A stretch of 64,000 nucleotides of DNA from Hyphomicrobiales bacterium. GTDB taxonomy: Bacteria; Pseudomonadota; Alphaproteobacteria; Rhizobiales; Rhizobiaceae. Below, piece after piece: positions 54,026-62,217 of this stretch (positions within the stretch are counted from its first letter, which is position 1; each line of letters begins with the position of its first letter). The DNA is taken from NCBI GenBank assembly GCA_900469475.1, contig UBXG01000019.1:62001-126000 (forward strand). The letters are read 5' to 3'. A program made the position numbers and the translations under genes. Under the pieces are notes generated by a model. That model did no database searches, was not told the origin of the DNA, and was given only the letters and a program-made list of their open reading frames with translations.

Positions 54026-54868
54026 ATGTTACAGCGATTTCCTGTCCTTGCCGCGTTTTTCCTGGCGATGATTTTTTGGTGGACCGCGGCTGACGCCCAG
54101 CAAAAGCCTTCTCGTCCGCAACCCAGCCAATGCCAGGCGATCGCGCAATCCCTGCCCAAGGCGACATTCGCCAGCTTTTCTCCTCCCGGTCCGACGCTCG
54201 CCAATGATCCGGTCAATGGTGATGTGAAGATCACCTTTCTTGGCCACGCCACGCTTTTCATCGAAACGCCTGGCGGCGTTTCCATCGCCACGGATTATAG
54301 CGGTGCCTATCTGCCGCCCTATACGCCCGAGGTCGTCACGATGAACAAGGCGCATCCGAGCCACTACACGCTGACGCCGGACCCGGCGATCAAATATGTG
54401 CTGCATGGATGGAGCGACGTGCCCGGAGAGCCGGCAAAGATCCGCATGACTGTGGGAGATACGCTGATCCGCAATGTGGTCACCGATATTCGCTCCTGGG
54501 GCGGCGGCATCGAAGCCAACGGCAATTCGATCTTCATCTTCGAGGTGGCGGGCCTTTGCATTGGACATCTGGGCCATTTGCATTTCGAGCTCACCGACCA
54601 GCAATATGCCGAGATCGGCCGTCTCGATGTCGTGATGGTGCCGGTCGACGGCGGTCTGACCATGGGGGCCGACAGCATGAGCCGCGTGGTGAAAAGGCTG
54701 CGCTCGTCGCTGATCCTGCCCATGCATCGCTGGGGTCCGCCGATCGACCAGTTTCTTGCCTTGTTCGGTCCCGACTTCGATATTGCCTATGCACCGACGC
54801 CGAGCGTCACGGTGTCGGTGAAGACCTTGCCGCGCAAGCCGCTGATCTATGTGCTCAAGGGGCTGTGA
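54026..54868 (+). CDS. MBL-fold metallohydrolase-like exported protein
   Basis: A 280-residue protein with a signal peptide (MLQRFPVLAAFFLAMIFWWT, ends AADAQQ). The metallo-beta-lactamase fold is recognised in FLGHATLFIETPGGVSIATDYSG and GLCIGHLGHLHFELT. The usual HxHxDH metal motif is degenerate: the aligned stretch reads NKAHPSHYTL, with two histidines but no aspartate or third histidine. Metal binding may therefore be altered. It is similar to the UlaG-like beta-lactamase_B_3 group. Confidence 0.82.
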   Translation: MLQRFPVLAAFFLAMIFWWTAADAQQKPSRPQPSQCQAIAQSLPKATFASFSPPGPTLANDPVNGDVKITFLGHATLFIETPGGVSIATDYSGAYLPPYTPEVVTMNKAHPSHYTLTPDPAIKYVLHGWSDVPGEPAKIRMTVGDTLIRNVVTDIRSWGGGIEANGNSIFIFEVAGLCIGHLGHLHFELTDQQYAEIGRLDVVMVPVDGGLTMGADSMSRVVKRLRSSLILPMHRWGPPIDQFLALFGPDFDIAYAPTPSVTVSVKTLPRKPLIYVLKGL

Positions 54869-55003
54869 CCATCGCGATCACCTTTGAGACCTTCTCGATC
54901 GCGACCGCTCTTCATCCCCATTATCCGGCTTTTTACTTGAATGAGGGCCGCTTCGCTCTTATAAGGCAGCCCATTCCCAACAAAAGACGTGAACAGGGGT
55001 GCC

Positions 55004-55750
55004 ATGGCTGGCCATTCACAGTTTAAAAACATCATGCACCGCAAGGGTCGTCAGGACTCTGTGCGCTCGAAAATGTTCTCGAAGCTGGCGCGCGAAATTA
55101 CGGTCGCTGCCAAATCGGGCCTGCCCGACCCGACCATGAACGCGAGCCTGCGTCTGGCGATCCAGAACGCCAAGGCCCAGTCGATGCCGAAGGACAATAT
55201 CGACCGTGCCATCAAAAAGGCTTCCGGTGCCGATACCGAGAATTACGACGCGATCCGTTACGAGGGCTACGGTCCGGGCGGCACGGCGATCATCGTCGAA
55301 GCGCTGACCGACAACCGCAACCGCACAGCATCCAACGTTCGCTCGATCTTCACGAAGGCCGGCGGTGCGCTTGGCGAAACCGGTTCGGTGTCCTTCTCCT
55401 TCGATCACGTCGGCGAAATCACCTACAAGCCGACCGCCGGCGATGCCGACAAGGTCATGGAAGCGGCGATCGAGGCAGGCGCCGATGATGTCGAAAGCGA
55501 TGAAGAGGGCCATGTGATCATCTGCGCCTTCGAATCCCTCGGCGAAGTCGCCAAGGCGCTCGAAGCGACGCTCGGCGAAGCCGAAACCGTGAAGGCGATC
55601 TGGCGCGCGCAGAATAACGTGCCGGTCGACGAAGAAAAGGCCCAGTCGCTGATGAAGCTCATCGAAAACCTTGAAGACGATGACGACGTTCAGAACGTCT
55701 ATTCGAACTTCGAAGTTTCGGACGAAGTTATGGCCAAGCTCTCGGCCTGA
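55004..55750 (+). CDS. yebC: YebC/PmpR family transcriptional regulator
   Basis: A 248-residue YebC protein starting [20 protein letters not shown]. Further family blocks are [34 protein letters not shown] and [18 protein letters not shown]. YebC family members regulate transcription or assist translation of difficult motifs. The start at 55004 matches the invariant MAGHS; an upstream methionine is not conserved. yebC often precedes ruvCAB, which follow here after about 5.2 kb. Confidence 0.96.
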   Translation: MAGHSQFKNIMHRKGRQDSVRSKMFSKLAREITVAAKSGLPDPTMNASLRLAIQNAKAQSMPKDNIDRAIKKASGADTENYDAIRYEGYGPGGTAIIVEALTDNRNRTASNVRSIFTKAGGALGETGSVSFSFDHVGEITYKPTAGDADKVMEAAIEAGADDVESDEEGHVIICAFESLGEVAKALEATLGEAETVKAIWRAQNNVPVDEEKAQSLMKLIENLEDDDDVQNVYSNFEVSDEVMAKLSA

Positions 55751-55767
55751 TCTTTTGCAGTTATTCA

Positions 55768-55802
55768 AGAAAGCCGGCTGCAGCGATGCGGCCGGCTTTT
55801 TG
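55768..55802 (+). terminator. Rho-independent terminator of yebC
   Basis: AAGCCGGC and GCCGGCTT pair around TGCAGCGATGCG and are followed by TTTTTGC. It may also serve the convergent anti-sigma gene. Confidence 0.88.
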
Positions 55803-55804
55803 CG

Positions 55805-56608
55805 TTATGGGGCTGTCGCGCGGATAAAATCATCGCGGAAGGTGGTGAGATCCGGTGCGGCGACATCGGAGACAGCCCAAAAGACCAGCCCGTCGGCATG
55901 CCATTCGACGAAATTATAGCCCTCCTTCTCGGCATTGGTTTTGGCTCCCGCAGCGCCCGGCCAGATGAAGAGATTGATGACATGACCATGCCGGCGATAG
56001 ATCAGCGCCGCCACCACCCGACCATCGAGATAATCCACCCTGCCGCCGACGAGAGGGAAGCCCTGTGCTGCCAGATCGACTACGGGCGGGGAGAAATCGA
56101 TCTTGCCGTTGAACCATGGTTTGACTGTGTGCTGGTCTGATGTCAGCACGTCGGTCAGATGGTCGGCGAGCATCGAGCGCACATGGCTTGCGAGAAGCTG
56201 ATCCTCGATCGTCTGGCTCTGCTGCGGCACGTTCAGTACCAGCATGAGGCTTGCCGCAAGGACGGCAAGCGACGGCACGAAACTCCATTCGCGGACCAAT
56301 CGCCACACGTGCTGCCACGGGCTCTCCGTTTGGCTCGCGGCCGTGGTTGCGCGCCTCATCATGGATTGCTCCAGCGTCAGTGCCGCCTGCACGCGGGCAT
56401 GGACGGTATCAGGCGCCTGCCATTTGACGCCCTCGCGTGCGGAAAGACGCTTGACCATCAGAGCATTCTCCATCTCGTCGGCGCAGTCCCAGCAAGTCGC
56501 CAGATGCGCCTCGAAACGCGCCGCGTTGGTTGCGTCCAGTTCGCCGTCGATGAAGCCGTGCAGCAGATCGTTCCATTCACCGTGACCATCGTGTCCCCCG
56601 CCGCTCAT
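55805..56608 (-). CDS. Anti-sigma factor with zinc-finger HC2 motif
   Basis: A 267-residue membrane protein. The N-terminal ZAS motif is H-x3-C-x2-C in HLATCWDCADEM (about residues 35-46), followed by one membrane helix (SFVPSLAVLAASLMLVLNV, about 108-127) and a periplasmic domain with PWFNGKIDFSPPVVDLAAQGFPLVGGRVDYLDGRVVAALIYRRHGHVINLFIWP. Such proteins bind and silence an ECF sigma factor until a signal is sensed. Its ATG overlaps the sigma stop by 4 bases. Confidence 0.9.
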   Translation of the reverse strand: MSGGGHDGHGEWNDLLHGFIDGELDATNAARFEAHLATCWDCADEMENALMVKRLSAREGVKWQAPDTVHARVQAALTLEQSMMRRATTAASQTESPWQHVWRLVREWSFVPSLAVLAASLMLVLNVPQQSQTIEDQLLASHVRSMLADHLTDVLTSDQHTVKPWFNGKIDFSPPVVDLAAQGFPLVGGRVDYLDGRVVAALIYRRHGHVINLFIWPGAAGAKTNAEKEGYNFVEWHADGLVFWAVSDVAAPDLTTFRDDFIRATAP

Positions 56609-57186
56609 CGTGCCGTCCCTTTTCCTTCGAGGCTGCGCCAGATTTCGCCAAAATCACGGCGGGCGCGGGCAAGGCGCGACATGACGGTGCCGATCGGCGC
56701 ATCGATGATCTCGGCGATTTCCCTGTAGGAGAGATCCTCGAGTTCGCGCAGGACCAGGACCTCGCGCATGGCATCGGGCAACTGGTTGATGACTTCGCGC
56801 ACCCGTTGCGTTTCCGATTTGCGGATGAAGGCTGCTTCTGGCGTATCCTCCTCGGAGGCGGGATCAGGGGAGGGCGAGCTTTCCTCCGAATCCCGTTCGT
56901 CCGTCATCGGCTGCTCATAGCGAGTCTTGCGCCGTCCCTCCTGCAGCCAGGCGTGATAGCAGTTGCGGACGATGGTGAAGGTCCAGGCGCGGGCATCGCC
57001 ATCGCGAAAGCCGCCAAAGCCACGATAGGCGCGAAGATATGCCTCCTGCACGATATCCTGCGCGGCATCGGCATCGCGACTCAGGAACCGCGCGAAATTA
57101 TAGGCGGCGTCCAGATGCGGGATGATGGTGCGCTGAAAGCGGCGCATAGTCTCGTCGGGGGAGGCGGTCGCACGCTGTGCAGGCAT
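56605..57186 (-). CDS. ECF RNA polymerase sigma factor
   Basis: A 193-residue ECF sigma factor. Region 2 is seen in LDAAYNFARFLSRDADAAQDIVQEAYLRAYRGFGGFRDGDARAWTFTIVRNCYHAWL, then an acidic linker, then region 4 LPDAMREVLVLRELEDLSYREIAEIIDAPIGTVMSRLARARRDF. The start MPAQRAT at 57186 gives the usual length. The frame stays open for 144 codons upstream, including ATGs at 57378, but that part has no sigma similarity. Coupled to the anti-sigma gene. Confidence 0.9.
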   Translation of the reverse strand: MPAQRATASPDETMRRFQRTIIPHLDAAYNFARFLSRDADAAQDIVQEAYLRAYRGFGGFRDGDARAWTFTIVRNCYHAWLQEGRRKTRYEQPMTDERDSEESSPSPDPASEEDTPEAAFIRKSETQRVREVINQLPDAMREVLVLRELEDLSYREIAEIIDAPIGTVMSRLARARRDFGEIWRSLEGKGTAR

Positions 57187-57447
57187 TTCATGCGACGATG
57201 AGTCTGCCGTAGTCGTGAGGACAATGTGCCCGCTCGGCTTCAGTGCCGCAAGGAAAGCGCGCAGGCAGTTTGGAAACCAACCCGACCTGCCAACCGCGGC
57301 GTCTTGCGATGGGCGCAAGCCCCATATCGGGAACTCGCCGAGCGTCATCGAAGTCATAAATTGGGCGTCTGTCATCATGATCCCCGCAAAACGCCGATAC
57401 CGACTGTAAGCCTCGGATACGGTGCTTGCAATGTTGCCTGCGATACT

Positions 57448-57475
57448 AGATCGCGCCCGCGCGGATTTTATTCCC
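57448..57475 (-). promoter_or_regulatory. Putative ECF promoter of the sigma/anti-sigma operon
   Basis: On the minus strand GGGAATAA (57475-57468), a 14-base spacer and CGATCT (57453-57448) form a -35/-10 pair identical to that before the MBL gene. Confidence 0.65.
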
Positions 57476-57596
57476 GATCGAAAGCAAAAAATCGCAGATG
57501 CCGAATGCGGAGGCCCGCCATTCTGCCGCTCCAATCCAGTCTCATGAAAAATAACCTCATACATTTCAACGGTTTGCGAGAATTTTTCGCGCGATT

Positions 57597-57624
57597 GGGA
57601 ATAAGCGCTCATTGCCATCGATCT
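57597..57624 (+). promoter_or_regulatory. Putative ECF promoter of the MBL/TPR/DoxX operon
   Basis: GGGAATAA (57597-57604), a 14-base spacer and CGATCT (57619-57624) match the sigma-operon copy exactly in both boxes and spacing. It lies about 78 bases upstream of the MBL ATG. Confidence 0.65.
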
Positions 57625-57701
57625 TCTTCCTCAGTGGACGGCCGCGATTGCTTGCGACCTCCGCCCGGCCCGAAAAGCCATAACCCTGAGGAGATATTGC
57701 G

Positions 57702-58676
57702 ATGTTTGATATGACCCGCCGCGCCGTGCTCGGCACGGCCGCAGTTGCGGCAGCCTTCGGGCTGTCGTCGAAGCTCGAATTCATTCCGCAAGCTTTTGCC
57801 GCCACGCAGCTGGAGCCGACGGTCGGCTTCTATAAATACAAAGTCGGTTCGATCGAGGTCACGGCCATCTATGACGGCATCTGGCGCAAGCCGCACGATC
57901 CGGCCTTCATCGAGAATGCTTCCGTCGAAGACACCAAGGAAGCACTCTCAAAGGCCGGCCTGACAACGGACTTCATGCCGATTCCGCTGACCGTCGTCGT
58001 TCTCGATATCGGCGGGCGCAAGATCATGATGGATGCCGGCTCCGGTGTCGGCCAATGGCAGACCAATGCCACGCATCTGCCGGCCAACATGGCTGCCGCC
58101 GGCATCGACTATAAGAAGATCGACACGATCATGATCTCGCATTTCCATCCCGACCACGTCTGGGGCCTGATGGAAAAGGGAACGAACGCGGCCGTCTTCC
58201 CGAATGCCGAGCTGATCGTCAACGCGGCCGAATACAAGTGGTGGACCGATCCCGGCCGCGTCGACAAGCTGGCGGAGGGCCGCAAGGAAGCCGGCCGGCG
58301 CATCGCCTCCGTCTTCCCGACGTGGAAGAACTGGAAGCTGGTCGAGGACAATGCCGAAGTAGCGCCCGGCGTGCACATGCTTGCCGCTTACGGCCATACG
58401 CCGGGCCACTCGGTCTTCCTCATCGATGGCGGCAGCGAGCAGCTGATGGTCTCGGCTGACATCATGTATGTGCCGGCACTGCTGGCGCCTCATCCCGAAT
58501 GGGAAGGTGCCTACGACCAGGATGGCCCGATGGCCGTCGCCACCCGCCGCAGGCTGATCGATCGCGTCATTGCCGACAAGATCAGGATCTGCGGCTCGCA
58601 TTTCCCATTCCCGGGCTCCGGCACCTTCGTCAAGGACGGCAATGCCTACGGATTCACCCCCACCATCCAGGCCTGA
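57702..58676 (+). CDS. Tat-exported MBL-fold metallohydrolase
   Basis: A 324-residue protein. The N-terminus MFDMTRRAVLGTAAVAAAFG carries a twin-arginine signal. The metal motif is complete: SHFHPDHVWGL, then AYGHTPGHSVFLIDGG and VSADIMY, and a final histidine in GSHFPFPG. It resembles periplasmic lactonase/quorum-quenching-type MBL enzymes; the substrate is unknown. GAGGAG precedes the ATG. It leads a three-gene operon divergent from the ECF sigma factor. Confidence 0.92.
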   Translation: MFDMTRRAVLGTAAVAAAFGLSSKLEFIPQAFAATQLEPTVGFYKYKVGSIEVTAIYDGIWRKPHDPAFIENASVEDTKEALSKAGLTTDFMPIPLTVVVLDIGGRKIMMDAGSGVGQWQTNATHLPANMAAAGIDYKKIDTIMISHFHPDHVWGLMEKGTNAAVFPNAELIVNAAEYKWWTDPGRVDKLAEGRKEAGRRIASVFPTWKNWKLVEDNAEVAPGVHMLAAYGHTPGHSVFLIDGGSEQLMVSADIMYVPALLAPHPEWEGAYDQDGPMAVATRRRLIDRVIADKIRICGSHFPFPGSGTFVKDGNAYGFTPTIQA

Positions 58677-58701
58677 GCGGCCATAGAGAGGAGTAAATAC
58701 C

Positions 58702-59163
58702 ATGTTCAGACATGCCATTTTCGGGATCGCCGGCCTTTGCGCCGTCGCCATCCTGCCCGCCGCGACAGCAGGCGTCGCTTTCGCCGTCGACAATATGGAA
58801 TCGACCGATGCGCCGGACCTGACCTCCGTGCGTACCAAGATCGATGCGAAGGACTATGCCGGCGCACTCGCCGAGCTTCGCGATATCGCCGAGGAGCACC
58901 AGCAGGCCGATGTCTACAATCTGATGGGCTTCACCCTGCGCAAGACCGGCGACTTCAAGACGTCGCTCACTTACTACACCAAGGCCCTGGAACTGCAGCC
59001 GGATCACAAGGGCGCGCATGAATATCTCGGCGAACTCTATGTCGAGACGGGCGACATGCCTAAGGCCCGCGAGCAGCTGGCGACGCTGACAAAGCTTTGC
59101 CCGGCGGGATGCGAGGAGCTTGAGGACCTGACCAAGGCGATCGCCGCCAAGGCCAGCAACTGA
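58702..59163 (+). CDS. Periplasmic tetratricopeptide repeat protein
   Basis: A 153-residue protein with a signal peptide (MFRHAIFGIAGLCAVAILPA, ends GVAFA). Three TPR-like units follow: DYAGALAELRDIAEEHQQADVYNLMGFTLRKTGDFKTSLTYYTKALELQPDHKGAHEYLGELYVETGDMPKAREQL. A C-terminal CPAGCEEL pair of cysteines could form a disulfide. It lies 25 bases after the MBL gene and may dock a partner in the periplasm. Confidence 0.9.
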   Translation: MFRHAIFGIAGLCAVAILPAATAGVAFAVDNMESTDAPDLTSVRTKIDAKDYAGALAELRDIAEEHQQADVYNLMGFTLRKTGDFKTSLTYYTKALELQPDHKGAHEYLGELYVETGDMPKAREQLATLTKLCPAGCEELEDLTKAIAAKASN

Positions 59164-59267
59164 GCCCAATCTCCATCGTTCCGGCGGCATTTCACTCGGT
59201 CATGTCGAGGGGATGCCGCCGGACAGGATCGGAAGCCGCACGAATATCGACAGGAAGGAGAAAGGTC

Positions 59268-59705
59268 ATGGAATTCGAAGAGGAGAGTGCCGTTCTTGTG
59301 AATATGGCCGACATGGCATTGCTGTTCGGCCGCCTGCTGCTATCGCTGCTCTTTCTGGAAGAAGGCATCGAACTTGCCAGCAATCTCGACACCGCATTGG
59401 AGGCCATGGCGAGGCTTGGCGTCACTGCCCCCATCGCCATTGCCACCATCGTGCTGCAGCTTGGCGCCGGCCTCGCCATCGCGTTCGGGCTTATGACGCG
59501 CCTTGCGGCATTTGGCCTTGGCCTATTCTGTGTGCTGACGGCGCTACTTTTTCACACAAACTTCGCCAGCCATAATGAAGTGCTGCATTTCGAAAAGGAC
59601 CTGGCGATTGCGGGCGGTATGTTCGCGCTGATCGTCGCCGGCGCCGGCAAGCTGTCGCTCGACATGCTCATCCGGCGTCATTGGAAGACGAGGCTCGTGG
59701 CTTGA
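59268..59705 (+). CDS. DoxX family membrane protein
   Basis: A 145-residue four-helix membrane protein: LLFGRLLLSLLFLEEGIELASN, TAPIAIATIVLQLGAGLAIAFGLMTRLAAFGLGLFCVLTALLFHTNF and DLAIAGGMFALIVAGAG. The DoxX fold is typical, including the HTNF region before helix 4. AAGGAG is 9 bases before the ATG at 59268; the upstream open frame is not used. DoxX proteins are linked to redox and envelope stress. It ends the MBL/TPR/DoxX operon. Confidence 0.9.
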   Translation: MEFEEESAVLVNMADMALLFGRLLLSLLFLEEGIELASNLDTALEAMARLGVTAPIAIATIVLQLGAGLAIAFGLMTRLAAFGLGLFCVLTALLFHTNFASHNEVLHFEKDLAIAGGMFALIVAGAGKLSLDMLIRRHWKTRLVA

Positions 59706-59776
59706 GCCCGCCGGTCGCCCGGTGAAGCCGTATATGCTGGATCGGCTCGCCGGATTAGACCGTTCGCTTTCGAAGA

Positions 59777-60775
59777 TCAGGAGACCTTCTTGAAGCTTGG
59801 AAGCGTCGCGAAGAGTTCCACCGACTTCAGGCGTGCCTCGATATCGTGAATCGGCATCGATATGATGACTTCATCGGCTTCCGTATCCTTGATGAATTGC
59901 GAAAGCTTCGCCTCCGCCGTTGCCGGCGAGCCGACCACGGCATAGCGCAACGTATTTTCCACGTTCAGTTTTTCCATCGGCGTCCAGAAATCGTCCATGT
60001 CACGGCGCGGGCGGGGGAAGGGGCCGCGCACGTTGCGGCGGAGATTGACGAATTGCTGCTGCGCGGAGGTGAAGTGATACTGCGCTTCCTCGTCCGTCTC
60101 CGCCACCGCTCCCATGGCGCCGACCATGACATAGGGCTTGTCGAGCGTGGCCGAAGGCGTGAAACGCTCGCGATAGATGGCGATGGCATCCATCAAGGCT
60201 TCCGGGGCGAAATGCGAAGCGAAAGCATAGGGCAAGCCCAGCATAGCGGCGAGGTGGGCGCTGTAGAGGCTGGAGCCGAGCAGCCAGATAGGGATATTGG
60301 CGCCGTGGCCGGGAACGGCGAGGATGATCTGATTGTCGTCCGCGGGGCTGAAGAGGTGCTGCAGTTCGACGATATCCTGAGGAAAGCTCTGCGCGCCGGC
60401 ATCTATATTGCGCCGCAGGGCCTGCGCCGTGCGCATGTCGGTGCCCGGGGCGCGGCCGAGGCCGAGATCGACGCGGCCGGGAAACAGCGCTTCCAGCGTG
60501 CCGAACTGTTCGGCAATCACGAGCGGTGAATGGTTCGGCAGCATGACGCCGCCCGAACCGATGCGGATGCGCGAGGTTGCCGCGCCGACATGGCCGATGA
60601 CGACCGATGTCGCGGCGCTGGCAACACCCGGCATGCCGTGATGCTCGGCGAGCCAGAATCGGTTATAGCCCAGCTCTTCCGCCTTCTGCGCCATGCGCTT
60701 CGAGCCGTCGAAGGATTGGCTGATGGTGCTGCCTTCGGCAACGGGCGAAAGATCGAGGATGGAAAAGGGGACCAT
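59777..60775 (-). CDS. LLM class flavin-dependent oxidoreductase
   Basis: A 332-residue luciferase-like monooxygenase: [81 protein letters not shown]. The start at 60775 matches the family; the longer frame does not. It acts on unknown substrates with FMNH2 or F420-like flavin (FMN more likely in proteobacteria). It is divergent from ruvC. Confidence 0.93.
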   Translation of the reverse strand: MVPFSILDLSPVAEGSTISQSFDGSKRMAQKAEELGYNRFWLAEHHGMPGVASAATSVVIGHVGAATSRIRIGSGGVMLPNHSPLVIAEQFGTLEALFPGRVDLGLGRAPGTDMRTAQALRRNIDAGAQSFPQDIVELQHLFSPADDNQIILAVPGHGANIPIWLLGSSLYSAHLAAMLGLPYAFASHFAPEALMDAIAIYRERFTPSATLDKPYVMVGAMGAVAETDEEAQYHFTSAQQQFVNLRRNVRGPFPRPRRDMDDFWTPMEKLNVENTLRYAVVGSPATAEAKLSQFIKDTEADEVIISMPIHDIEARLKSVELFATLPSFKKVS

Positions 60776-60906
60776 GGCAAGAAACCTGCGTGGTGGAAGG
60801 GAGGGTCGCTTGCACATGTAGGAGCGCTGTCCGCCTATTCCAAACCCATCGCCGCAATTTCGTCACGATGTTTTCAGCGCGGCTTTGGCGATCCAATCAG
60901 ACCTTT

Positions 60907-60921
60907 GTTTTTGTTTTGTTC
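60907..60921 (+). promoter_or_regulatory. Near-match to an alphaproteobacterial LexA box
   Basis: GTTT-N7-GTTC at 60907-60921 differs by one base from the GTTC-N7-GTTC SOS box of alphaproteobacteria. It lies 44 bases upstream of the ruvC ATG. Confidence 0.4.
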
Positions 60922-60964
60922 ACATTTTGCTGGCACATGTCGAGCCTGAAAGATAGGTTGGCTT

Positions 60965-61477
60965 ATGCAGAATACGATTCGCATCATCGGCATCGATCCG
61001 GGCCTGCGCCGCACCGGCTGGGGTATCATCGATACGCTTGGCAATTCCCTGCGCTTCGTGGCGTCGGGGACCGTGACCTCGGACGGCGACATGGATCTCG
61101 CGTCCCGTCTCTGCCAGCTGCATGACGGACTTGCCGAGGTCGTTCACAGCTATCAGCCCAATGAGGCTGCCGTCGAACAGACCTTCGTCAACAAGGATGC
61201 GGTGGCAACCCTGAAGCTCGGTCAGGCGCGCGGCGTCGTCATGCTGGTTCCGGCGCGCGCTGGCCTGCCTGTCTCGGAATATGCGCCGAATGCGGTCAAA
61301 AAGGCCGTCATCGGCGTCGGCCACGGCGAGAAGCAGCAGATTCACATGATGCTGAAGATCCTGATGCCCAAGGTCGAGTTCAAGGGCAATGACGCGGCCG
61401 ATGCGCTCGCTATCGCCGTCTGTCACGCCCATAACCGCGGCGCCAGCCGGCTGCGGCAGGCAGCGCTGGCCGGATAG
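60965..61477 (+). CDS. ruvC: Crossover junction endodeoxyribonuclease RuvC
   Basis: Resolves Holliday junctions by paired nicking. The acidic active site is seen in [37 protein letters not shown] and [17 protein letters not shown]. The 170-residue length is standard. ruvA follows only after a toxin-antitoxin pair, so the usual ruvCAB order is interrupted. Confidence 0.96.
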   Translation: MQNTIRIIGIDPGLRRTGWGIIDTLGNSLRFVASGTVTSDGDMDLASRLCQLHDGLAEVVHSYQPNEAAVEQTFVNKDAVATLKLGQARGVVMLVPARAGLPVSEYAPNAVKKAVIGVGHGEKQQIHMMLKILMPKVEFKGNDAADALAIAVCHAHNRGASRLRQAALAG

Positions 61478-61480
61478 TTT

Positions 61481-61495
61481 GTTCTTGACTTGTTC
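61481..61495 (+). promoter_or_regulatory. Perfect SOS-type box GTTC-N7-GTTC
   Basis: GTTC at 61481-61484 and GTTC at 61492-61495 are separated by TTGACTT. That spacer contains the TTGACT -35-like hexamer of the likely toxin-antitoxin promoter (GATAAT at 61506-61511). LexA binding here would block this promoter. Confidence 0.6.
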
Positions 61496-61509
61496 TTATG
61501 GTAATGATA

Positions 61510-61539
61510 ATTCTTACTTTAAGTTTGGAGAGTAAGAAT
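61510..61539 (+). promoter_or_regulatory. Inverted repeat over the antitoxin start (operator)
   Basis: ATTCTTACT (61510-61518) and AGTAAGAAT (61531-61539) form a perfect 9-bp inverted repeat. It ends on the antitoxin start codon and covers the GGAGAG ribosome binding site. Confidence 0.65.
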
Positions 61540-61789
61540 GCGTGTGACATCCAAAGGGCAGGTGACCATCCCCCGCGACTTGCGCGAGTTGGCTGGCATA
61601 GAGCTCAATAGCGAAGTCATATTTTCCGTCGAGGATGGAAAGCTGGTTGTTTCGCCCAAGAACGGTAAGCGGGACATCGAGGATCGGCAGCGGCTCGATC
61701 GGTTTATGGCTACCCTCAAGCGGTTGGAAGGCACCGGCGATCAGGAGATCGATGCCGAAGCACTGATGTCGATGACTCGTGACCGGTAA
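61538..61789 (+). CDS. AbrB/MazE-type antitoxin
   Basis: An 83-residue protein with the swapped-hairpin AbrB domain at the N-terminus (MRVTSKGQVTIPRDLRELAG, then NSEVIFSVEDGKLVVSPK) and an acidic C-terminal tail that would wrap the toxin. The GGAGAG at 61527-61532 is its ribosome binding site. The toxin gene starts 2 bases after its stop. It likely represses its own promoter through the inverted repeat over its start. Confidence 0.92.
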   Translation: MRVTSKGQVTIPRDLRELAGIELNSEVIFSVEDGKLVVSPKNGKRDIEDRQRLDRFMATLKRLEGTGDQEIDAEALMSMTRDR

Positions 61790-61791
61790 TC

Positions 61792-62205
61792 ATGGTCACT
61801 ATCGTCGATACGAATGTGTTGGTTGATTTGGCCATCCCTGGTTCAGTTTGGCATGGTTGGTCCAGCGCGCAGGTTCTTTCCGCTTTTAAGCGAGGAGCAG
61901 TCATTATCAACCCCATCATCTATGCGGAATTCTCGGTGCGATACAGCAGTATGGATCAAGTGGACGAACTGCTGCCGCAAAGCGAATTCCGCCGTGAAAG
62001 CCTGCCGTGGTCAGCGGCATTTGCCGCAGCGGCGGCTTTCAGGGTTTATCGTCAGGCTGGCGGTGGGAGAGAACGCATTCTTCCTGATTTTATGATCGGC
62101 GCACACGCCGCGGTGCGTGGCTATTCCATATTAACACGAGATCCCAAGGGCTATCGCTCCTACTTTCCCTCGCTCGACCTCATCACCCCAGAAACCCATC
62201 CCTGA
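61792..62205 (+). CDS. VapC-type PIN domain toxin
   Basis: A 137-residue PIN-domain ribonuclease. The acidic residues are in VTIVDTNVLVDLA (Asp near residue 6), IIYAEFSVRYS (Glu), ILPDFMIGAHA (Asp) and ILTRDPKGYRSYF. These are the four-acidic-residue set of VapC toxins. It is paired with an AbrB-type antitoxin and sits 12 bases before ruvA, so it may be read into ruvAB. Confidence 0.92.
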   Translation: MVTIVDTNVLVDLAIPGSVWHGWSSAQVLSAFKRGAVIINPIIYAEFSVRYSSMDQVDELLPQSEFRRESLPWSAAFAAAAAFRVYRQAGGGRERILPDFMIGAHAAVRGYSILTRDPKGYRSYFPSLDLITPETHP

Positions 62206-62217
62206 CGGACATCATCC

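Larger units (their letters stand above)
57187..57701. other. Divergent promoter region of the ECF module
   Basis: This 515-base region lies between the sigma factor and the MBL gene. It holds two oppositely oriented copies of GGGAATAA-N14-CGATCT (see separate entries). The sigma-side copy implies a leader of about 250 bases or an earlier start. No other gene is recognised. Confidence 0.6.

Noticed and set aside
57187-57618. N-terminal extension of the ECF sigma factor
   Set aside because: The frame is open, but the residues show no sigma similarity, and the normal family start lies at 57186.
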